A stretch of 64,000 nucleotides of DNA from HT1-32 sp040219025 (lineage in GTDB: Bacteria; Pseudomonadota; Alphaproteobacteria; Rhodospirillales; HT1-32), in assembly GCA_040219025.1 (NCBI GenBank), contig JAVJTE010000020.1, positions 310,001 to 374,000 on the forward strand, written 5' to 3'. Positions 8,866 to 15,132 of this stretch are shown one piece after another. The first letter of the stretch is position 1. Each line of letters opens with the position of its first letter. The position numbers were made by a program, and so were the translations under genes. A model generated the notes under the pieces. The model was not told the origin of the DNA. It did not search any database and worked only from the letters and a program-made list of their open reading frames with translations.

Positions 8866-9501
8866 TCAGATGATGCTGCAAACCTCGTCAAACGCCGGGC
8901 GCGGGCTGCGATCAAACAGCACCTCCGGTTCACCATAGCCCAGATTGCAGAGAAAGTTCGATATGATGTCGGTGCCGGCAAAGAACGCCTTGTCCACAGC
9001 CTCATTGTCGAAGCCTGACATCGGCCCGCAATCAAGGCCAACTGCCCGGGCGGCAATCATCAGATAGGCTCCCTGCAGCGTGCCATTGCGGAAGGCCGTC
9101 ACTTCGGCAAGCGAGGTATTCTTGCGAAACATGTCGGCAGCCCCCTTGCTGTGCGGGAACAGCACCGGGAGTTTCTCAAAGAACCGGGTATCTGTGCCGA
9201 TGAGGGCGCAGACCGGTGCGGCCATGGTTTTCTTTCTGTTACCTTCCATCAGCAGCGGCTCAAGCTTCGCCCTGGCGTCGGGGGAGCGGATGAAAACCAC
9301 CCGTGCCGGTGAGCAGTTCATGCTCGTCGCACCCCATTTGTAGAGGTCATAGACCTGCCGCAGCAGGTCATCAGGAACATCCCGGTCCTGCCATTCATTA
9401 TGAGTCCGTGCCTCGCGCAGGATCAGGTCGAGACTGTCGGGATCAAGCGCCGATATCCGGCGGCGAACGTCTTCTACGGCAGCTTTCGCTGTGTCGGTCA
9501 T
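8866..9501 (-). CDS. Nitroreductase family protein, RutE-like
   Basis: A 211-residue FMN-dependent nitroreductase-fold protein. It resembles RutE (3-hydroxypropionate dehydrogenase/malonic semialdehyde reductase of pyrimidine degradation) along its length: LILREARTHNEWQD, YDLYKWGATSMNCSPAR, ALIGTDTRFFEKLP, and the C-terminal FLCNLGYGEP. I start it at the ATG at 9501, which has a GAAGGA ribosome site about 9 bp upstream; an upstream in-frame ATG at 9543 would add 14 residues without such a site. No other rut genes are adjacent, so a general nitroreductase role remains possible. It is divergent from the AtzG-like/amidase operon across 136 bp. Confidence 0.82.
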   Translation of the reverse strand: MTDTAKAAVEDVRRRISALDPDSLDLILREARTHNEWQDRDVPDDLLRQVYDLYKWGATSMNCSPARVVFIRSPDARAKLEPLLMEGNRKKTMAAPVCALIGTDTRFFEKLPVLFPHSKGAADMFRKNTSLAEVTAFRNGTLQGAYLMIAARAVGLDCGPMSGFDNEAVDKAFFAGTDIISNFLCNLGYGEPEVLFDRSPRPAFDEVCSII

Positions 9502-9637
9502 CGGCTGATCCTTCAGGGAAAAAAGTGAAACACAGACTTTCATATGGTTGTACCCCTGCCGGGGGTCAACGGTGCTTTCACCGGCCAGATGAAGGGACTA
9601 GACTCTGTTTACAGGAATAGACAGGGAACTTCCCCCG

Positions 9638-9850
9638 ATGACGGACAGGGAACGGGCGGACTGGATTCGCCAGACCTATGGTATTGATGTTACGCCGGAA
9701 ATGATTGCCGAGCCGGCACGGATTTCGGCCGCGAACAGTGCCGTGGTGCGCAAACTGGCAGCCCGGCTGCCGCTAGAGGCCGAACCCGTGGATTATCTGC
9801 GGGAGCTTGAAGCCATGGCACCCCCGGCGACCGGGAGTGAGGGCAAGTGA
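9638..9850 (+). CDS. Small AtzG/GatC-like protein coupled to amidase
   Basis: A 70-residue, mostly helical protein translated just ahead of the amidase; its TGA overlaps the amidase GTG as GTGA, so the two are translationally coupled. In known systems small helical subunits of this size and position (AtzG with AtzE, GatC with GatA) bind and stabilise an amidase-signature enzyme. The central PARISAANSAVVRKLAARLPLE helix and the DYLRELEAM end fit that layout, but direct sequence identity to AtzG (DUF4089) is weak by eye. Treat the subunit role as an inference from size and coupling. An AGGGAA ribosome site lies about 9 bp before the ATG. Confidence 0.65.
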   Translation: MTDRERADWIRQTYGIDVTPEMIAEPARISAANSAVVRKLAARLPLEAEPVDYLRELEAMAPPATGSEGK

Positions 9851-11259
9851 ACATTGATCCCTATCTCTCGCTCGAAGCTGCCGCTGCCGGCATCCGCAGA
9901 GGTGACTTCACCGCTGTCCGGCTTACGGAAGCCTGTCTCAGCCGCATAGACGCACTGGGTGACAGGCTGAACTGCATTGCCGGCGTCGACCCGGCACTGG
10001 CACTGGCCGATGCGGCGCGGGCCGACGCAGCCCGGGAATCCGGCAAGCCTGCCGGCCCGCTGCATGGCGTGCCGCTGGCGCATAAGGACATGTATTACCG
10101 TGTCGGGCGGGTTTCCGCCTGCGGGGCCCTCATCCGCGGCGCCTATCAGCCACAGACCACGGCCACGGCCCTCAGCCGGCTCGATGCGGCGGGGGCGCTG
10201 GATATTGCACGGCTCAATATGGTGGAATTCGCCCTCGGGCCGACCGGCCATAACCAGCATACCGGCGCTGTCCGCAACCCCTGGAACCGGGCGCATATCA
10301 CCGGGGGATCGTCCTCCGGCTCCGGCTCTGCGGTTGCCGCCGGGCTGGTGTTCGGGGCTCTGGGTTCCGATACCGGCGGGTCGATCCGCACACCGTCTGC
10401 CTGTTGCGGTCTGGTTGGCATGAAACCGACCTATGGTCTGGTCAGCCGGGCGGGTGCCATGCCGCTGTCCTTCTCCCTCGACCATGTCGGACCGCTGACC
10501 CGTACCGTCCGCGATAACGCGCTGATGTTGCAGGCCATTGCCGGTCATGATCCACGTGACCCGACCACCAGCCGCCGTGCCGTGCCGGATTTCCTTGCAA
10601 CGATCGAAGATGATATCCGGGGTTTGCGGATTGCCGTCTGCGAAGACTTCTTCGGCGACAGTCTGGATGACGAGGTTGCCGCCCTGACCAATGCCAGTCT
10701 GGATGTCTATCGCCGTCTCGGGGCCACTATCGTGCCCGTCCGGTTTCCGGACATGCAGGATCTGGTCGCCCTGACCACGGTGCTTTCAAGTTCGGAATCC
10801 GCCGGCTATCACGCCGACAGCCTGGCCGCCGACTGGGACCGCTACGGCCACCAGACACGCGGGCGCATGCTGGCCGGGCTGTTCTATCCGGCGGTGACCT
10901 ATCAGCAGGCGCTGAAACTCCGTGCACCGATTCTGCGGGCCTTCTGCAAGGCGATGTTCGCCGATGCAGATGTCATGCATGCGCCGGGACTCGACATTCC
11001 CGTCCCGACGATTGCCGAGACCGACCACTCTGACGGACCGGGCTTCCTGCAGGCCCTGATCCGCCTGACCCGCAATATCCGGCCGTTCAACTATCTCGGT
11101 GTTCCGACGATGGCAGTCCCCGCCGGCTTTACCGCCAGCGGCCTTCCTTCGAGCTTCCAGCTCGCCGGGCGGCCGTTTGACGAGGCCACGCTTTACCGTA
11201 CCGCCCGCGCCTATGAGCGCGCTACCGGCTGTACCGACACCCACCCGCAGCTGGACTGA
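9847..11259 (+). CDS. AtzE-like amidase (amidase signature family)
   Basis: A 470-residue amidase-signature enzyme that hydrolyses a C-N bond of an amide or ureide. The Ser-cisSer-Lys triad is complete: K80 (LAHKDM), cis-Ser S155 in GGSSSGSGSA, and nucleophile S179 in GSDTGGSIRTP. Length and motifs fit GatA/AtzE relatives; the absence of gatB and the coupled 70-residue partner favour a stand-alone AtzE-like hydrolase over glutamyl-tRNA amidotransferase. The GTG start overlaps the preceding stop. The alpha/beta hydrolase follows by about 20 bp in the same operon. Substrate is unknown; 1-carboxybiuret- or ureide-type compounds are only a possibility. Confidence 0.88.
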   Translation: MNIDPYLSLEAAAAGIRRGDFTAVRLTEACLSRIDALGDRLNCIAGVDPALALADAARADAARESGKPAGPLHGVPLAHKDMYYRVGRVSACGALIRGAYQPQTTATALSRLDAAGALDIARLNMVEFALGPTGHNQHTGAVRNPWNRAHITGGSSSGSGSAVAAGLVFGALGSDTGGSIRTPSACCGLVGMKPTYGLVSRAGAMPLSFSLDHVGPLTRTVRDNALMLQAIAGHDPRDPTTSRRAVPDFLATIEDDIRGLRIAVCEDFFGDSLDDEVAALTNASLDVYRRLGATIVPVRFPDMQDLVALTTVLSSSESAGYHADSLAADWDRYGHQTRGRMLAGLFYPAVTYQQALKLRAPILRAFCKAMFADADVMHAPGLDIPVPTIAETDHSDGPGFLQALIRLTRNIRPFNYLGVPTMAVPAGFTASGLPSSFQLAGRPFDEATLYRTARAYERATGCTDTHPQLD

Positions 11260-11280
11260 CATATCCGACAGGAGACGATG

Positions 11281-12126
11281 ATGAGCTTTGACTGGAAATC
11301 CCTGACCACTGACGAGCTGGAACTGCAGTTCAACCCGCGTGCGGTGCCGGCCAATCGGGGCGATTTTGATCGTATCTTTGCCGAGCTGAGTGCGGCCGCC
11401 CGGTCCAGCCTCAGACATGAAGCGGGGATCCGCTATGGCACCGCCGACCAGATGCTGATGGATATCTTTCCGGCAGATGACCCGGCGGCGCCGACCATGA
11501 TCTTTATTCACGGCGGCTACTGGCGGGCCCGGACCAAGGATGAATTCGGCTTTGTGGCCGGTGCGTTCACCCCCCGCGGTGTCACCACCATCAATCTGGA
11601 TTACGATCTCTGCCCGACCGTAACGCTTGACGATATCGTGGCGGAAATCATCGAGGGGGTCGACTGGATCGCCCGGAACAGTGCCGCCCGCGGCGGTAAT
11701 CCGGACCGGCTCTATCTCGCCGGTCACTCTGCCGGTGCCCATCTTGCGGCAATGGCGCTGGCAACGGACTGGACTGCACGCGGCCTGCCGAAAGACCTGA
11801 TCAAGGGTGTGACACTGATGAGCGGCATCTATGATCCGGAACCGGCGCGTCATATCAGCGTCAATGATGACCTGCATCTGACCGCTGACATGGCCGCCCG
11901 CTGCAATGCACTGACTGCCACCCCGAAGACGGATTGCCCGATCCTGACCACGGTCGGCGGTGTCGAGCCGGAGGGCTGGATCGACCAGTCCCGGCAATAT
12001 CAGGAAAAATTCGGCGGCGAGCTGATGATTTCACCGGGTGATGGTCATCTCGGTCTGTTGCAGACCCATTGCGACGGCAAAAGCGACCTGTTCCGGGCGC
12101 AACTGTCCCAGATGGGGATCAGCTGA
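11281..12126 (+). CDS. Alpha/beta hydrolase, kynurenine-formamidase-like esterase
   Basis: A 281-residue serine hydrolase. Visible are the oxyanion-hole HGGYW motif (about residue 77), the nucleophile elbow GHSAGAH (S at about 150) and a late SPGDGHLG that supplies the catalytic histidine. The HGGYW plus GHSAGAHLAAM pattern matches the arylformamidase/esterase group that acts on small N-formyl or ester compounds. An AGGAG ribosome site ends 6 bp before this ATG; the ATG 3 bp earlier is too close to it. It is the last gene of the amidase operon, so it may act on the same substrate series. It is followed by a palindromic repeat. Confidence 0.83.
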   Translation: MSFDWKSLTTDELELQFNPRAVPANRGDFDRIFAELSAAARSSLRHEAGIRYGTADQMLMDIFPADDPAAPTMIFIHGGYWRARTKDEFGFVAGAFTPRGVTTINLDYDLCPTVTLDDIVAEIIEGVDWIARNSAARGGNPDRLYLAGHSAGAHLAAMALATDWTARGLPKDLIKGVTLMSGIYDPEPARHISVNDDLHLTADMAARCNALTATPKTDCPILTTVGGVEPEGWIDQSRQYQEKFGGELMISPGDGHLGLLQTHCDGKSDLFRAQLSQMGIS

Positions 12127-12158
12127 TCAGGCTTTTCGGCTGAGCGCCGCCGTCTCGT

Positions 12159-12253
12159 CATCCTTCGAGACGCAGCTTCGCTGCTCCTCGGGATGAGGTT
12201 TGGTATGGTAAAACCTCATCCTGAGGAGCGCTATAAGCGCGTCTCGAAGGATG
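12159..12253. repeat. Dispersed palindromic repeat, copy 1
   Basis: A 95-bp double inverted repeat between convergent genes (hydrolase end and lpd end). The outer arms CATCCTTCGAGACGC (12159-12173) and GCGTCTCGAAGGATG (12239-12253) pair perfectly. Inner arms at 12183-12201 and 12211-12229 pair over 19 bp with one G-T wobble. A second copy is at 23360-23450. The CCTTCGAGACG/CTCATCCTGAGGAGC words are familiar from intergenic repeats in alphaproteobacterial genomes. It could act as a bidirectional transcription stop or mRNA stabiliser; that role is inferred. Confidence 0.9.
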
Positions 12254-12284
12254 CAGAAATCCTGAAGTCTGGCAGAGCCTGCCC

Positions 12285-13706
12285 CTAGGCGTGGATTGCC
12301 TTGCCGGTCCAGGCGGCCATGGCGGCTTCCTTGACGGATTCACCCATCTGCGGATGGGCGTGGGAAATCCGGGCGATATCCTCCGCCGAGGCACCGAATT
12401 CCAGCGCCATCACGGCTTCCGCGATCAGGTCACCGGCCAGCGGCCCGACGATATGCACGCCAAGCACCGTGTCGGTTTTCTTGTCAGTCAGGATTTTCAC
12501 GAAACCGGCAGTGTCAGAGACGGCACGGGCGCGGCTGTTGGCGCTGAACGGGAACTTGCCGACCGCATAGTCGATACCGGCTTCCTTCAGGGCTTCCTCG
12601 GTCTTGCCGACGGCGGCGATTTCCGGGGTGGTATAGACGACACCCGGTACCTTGTCGTAATCCACATGCCCGGCTTCACCGGCCAGCATTTCAGCAATGG
12701 CGACGCCGTCTTCCTCTGCCTTGTGGGCCAGCATCGGGCCGACAATTGCATCACCGATGGCAAAGATGCCTTCGACCTCCGTCTGGAAATATTCGTCGAC
12801 GGCCACCCGGCCCCGGTCATCCAGCTTCACGCCGGCCTTCTCAAGGCCCAGACCCTCCGTGTAGGGGCGACGGCCAATGGCGACCAGCACCACATCTGCC
12901 TTGAATTCTTCTGCATCGCCGCCCTTGACCGGCTCCATGGTCAGGGTCACGGCAGTCTTGGTCTTCTTCGCGCCGGTGACTTTCGTCCCCAGTTTGAAAT
13001 TGATTCCCTGCTTGCCCAGGATGCGCTGCGACTGTTTCGCCAGTTCGCCGTCCATCCCCGGCAGAATACGGTCGAGGAATTCGATCACCGTTACTTCCGC
13101 CCCGAGGCGACGCCAGACCGAGCCCATTTCCAGTCCGATGACACCGGCCCCGATCACGGCCAGCTTTTTCGGCACCTTCTTCAGGCTCAGCGCACCGGTT
13201 GAGGAGACGATCTGTTTTTCATCCACCTCAACGCCCTTGAGCGGTGTCGATTCCGAGCCGGTGGCGATCACGATATTCTTTGTCGACAGCGTCTTGTCTT
13301 CCGAGCCGTCGAGGCCCTTTACCTTCGCAACCTTGACGCTGGTGGCTGATTCAATGCTGCCGCGGCCCTTGAAATAATCGACCTTGTTTTTCTTGAACAG
13401 AAACTCGATGCCCGACGTCAGGTCGACAACGACCTTGTCCTTGCGGGCCAGCATCTTGTCCAGATCGACCTTCGGGCTGCCGACATCAATGCCATGTTCG
13501 GCAAACTCATGCAGCGCCGATTCATAGAGATGCGAGGAATGCAGCAGCGCCTTTGACGGGATGCAGCCAACATTCAGGCAGGTGCCGCCAAGGGCACCGC
13601 GCATTTCCACGCAGGCCGTCTTGAGACCAAGCTGGGCCGCCTTGATGGCACAGACATAACCGCCCGGCCCGCCGCCGATGATCACAACGTCATAGGTATC
13701 ACTCAT
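12285..13706 (-). CDS. lpd: Dihydrolipoyl dehydrogenase (E3)
   Basis: A 473-residue flavoprotein that reoxidises dihydrolipoyl groups of the 2-oxoglutarate dehydrogenase E2 with NAD+. The N-terminal FAD-binding GGGPGGY and the redox disulfide C43/C48 (GGTCLNVGCIPSK) are present, as are the NAD-binding GAGVIGLEMGS and the C-terminal HAHPQMGES that supplies the His-Glu pair. Length is normal. It is the last gene of the mdh-suc block, 36 bp after sucB, which argues that this E3 serves the 2-oxoglutarate complex, though it may also serve glycine cleavage. A palindromic repeat lies downstream. Confidence 0.98.
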   Translation of the reverse strand: MSDTYDVVIIGGGPGGYVCAIKAAQLGLKTACVEMRGALGGTCLNVGCIPSKALLHSSHLYESALHEFAEHGIDVGSPKVDLDKMLARKDKVVVDLTSGIEFLFKKNKVDYFKGRGSIESATSVKVAKVKGLDGSEDKTLSTKNIVIATGSESTPLKGVEVDEKQIVSSTGALSLKKVPKKLAVIGAGVIGLEMGSVWRRLGAEVTVIEFLDRILPGMDGELAKQSQRILGKQGINFKLGTKVTGAKKTKTAVTLTMEPVKGGDAEEFKADVVLVAIGRRPYTEGLGLEKAGVKLDDRGRVAVDEYFQTEVEGIFAIGDAIVGPMLAHKAEEDGVAIAEMLAGEAGHVDYDKVPGVVYTTPEIAAVGKTEEALKEAGIDYAVGKFPFSANSRARAVSDTAGFVKILTDKKTDTVLGVHIVGPLAGDLIAEAVMALEFGASAEDIARISHAHPQMGESVKEAAMAAWTGKAIHA

Positions 13707-13742
13707 ATTTCTCGCTCCCGGCAGTCGGGTTGGGTTTCAGGC

Positions 13743-15086
13743 TCAGACGTCCAGCAGGATGCGGCCCGGATCTTCGATGCACTGTTTGATCCGCACCAGG
13801 AACGACACCGCTTCGCGGCCATCGATGATGCGGTGATCATAGGACAGGGCCAGATACATCATCGGGCGGATCCTGACCTCGTCACCGACAGCGACCGGGC
13901 GTTTTTCGATCCGGTGCATGCCCAGTACCGCAGCCTGCGGCACATTGATGATCGGCATCGAATTCATTGACCCGAACACGCCACCGTTGGAGATGGTGAA
14001 GGTGCCCCCCGTCATCTCGTCCATGGTCAGCTTGCCGTCACGGGCGCGACGACCAAAGTCGGAGATCGAACCTTCAATACCGGCGAAGCTCATGTCATCG
14101 GCATCCTTGAGGACCGGGACAACCAGCCCGTTCGGGGTGCCGACCGCAACGCCGATATTGTAGTAGTTCTTGTAGATGATTTCGTCGCCGTAGATCTCGG
14201 CATTGACCGCCGGCCATTCACGCAGCGCGATGCAGGCGGCACGAACGAACATCGACATGAAGCCGAGGCGCACACCATGCTTCTTCTCGAACCCGTCCTT
14301 GTACTTCGCCCGCATTTCCATGGCCCGTGTCATGTCGACATCGTTCCAGGTGGTCAGCATGGCGGCGGTATTCTGGGCTTCCTTCAGGCGCGATGCGATG
14401 ACCTTGCGCAGCCGGGTCATCTTCACCCGCTCTTCCAGCGGGTTTTCCGGGCGTGGCGGCAGGGCATCGAACGAGGGCCGGGCCGGGGCTGTGCCCTGTT
14501 GTGACGTGGACGGGCGGCTGGCAGGTTTCGAGCCACCCTGCATGAAGTTCACGACATCAGCCTTGGTCAGGCGACCATCCTTGCCGGATGCCGGGATATC
14601 AGCCGCATTGAGGCCGTTGTCGGCAATCATCTTCTTGACCGCAGGCGGCAGCGGCTTGGACAGATCTGCCTTGTTGCCGCCCGTCGCTGCAGGCGGTGGC
14701 GGAGGAGGAGGCGAGGAAGGCTTGGCCTCCTGCTTTTCCTGCTTCTCCTGTTTGTCCTGCTTGTCTTCCGACTTTTCCTCTTTCGGCGCCTCTTTCTTGT
14801 CTTCCTTCTTGTCTTCCTTCGGCGCCTCATCGCTGGCGGAGCCTTCGGCACCTTCCTCGATCAACGCCAGCAGGGCACCGACTTCAACTTCGGCCCCTTC
14901 CTCTGCGATGATCTCACCCATTGCACCGGCGACCGGCGAATTGACTTCGAGGGTGACCTTGTCGGTTTCCAGTTCGCAGATCGCCTCATCGACAGCAACG
15001 GCATCACCGGGTTTCTTCATCCAGTTCGCAACGATTGCCTCGCTGACTGATTCGCCGAGCTGCGGGACCTTTACTTCAACGGCCAT
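13743..15086 (-). CDS. sucB: 2-oxoglutarate dehydrogenase E2 (dihydrolipoyl succinyltransferase)
   Basis: A 447-residue E2 core protein. One lipoyl domain (1-80) carries the attachment lysine K43 in ELETDKVTLE. Residues 88-132 are a very charged Glu/Asp/Lys/Gln linker ending in a run of prolines, then a peripheral subunit-binding domain (about 143-180, KADLSKPLPPAVKKM) and the catalytic domain ending with H418 and D422 (SYDHRIIDG). The C-terminal EDPGRILLDV is typical of SucB. The linker is richer in charge than the usual Ala/Pro linker. Gene order sucA-sucB-lpd fits a single operon. Confidence 0.98.
   Translation of the reverse strand: MAVEVKVPQLGESVSEAIVANWMKKPGDAVAVDEAICELETDKVTLEVNSPVAGAMGEIIAEEGAEVEVGALLALIEEGAEGSASDEAPKEDKKEDKKEAPKEEKSEDKQDKQEKQEKQEAKPSSPPPPPPPAATGGNKADLSKPLPPAVKKMIADNGLNAADIPASGKDGRLTKADVVNFMQGGSKPASRPSTSQQGTAPARPSFDALPPRPENPLEERVKMTRLRKVIASRLKEAQNTAAMLTTWNDVDMTRAMEMRAKYKDGFEKKHGVRLGFMSMFVRAACIALREWPAVNAEIYGDEIIYKNYYNIGVAVGTPNGLVVPVLKDADDMSFAGIEGSISDFGRRARDGKLTMDEMTGGTFTISNGGVFGSMNSMPIINVPQAAVLGMHRIEKRPVAVGDEVRIRPMMYLALSYDHRIIDGREAVSFLVRIKQCIEDPGRILLDV
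14691..14825 (-). repeat. Low-complexity charged linker coding repeat in sucB
   Basis: Codons 88-132 of sucB are short imperfect repeats of Glu/Asp/Lys/Gln codons (EDKK, EDKQ, EKQ units), ending in a run of seven prolines. On the plus strand the DNA is a polypyrimidine-biased stretch of CTT/TCCT words, prone to slippage. It encodes the flexible swing-arm linker between the lipoyl and E3-binding domains. Length may vary between strains. Confidence 0.85.
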
Positions 15087-15132
15087 GGTTCAGGATGCTC
15101 CTCAGATTACAGGTTACCGGACACCAACGGCG

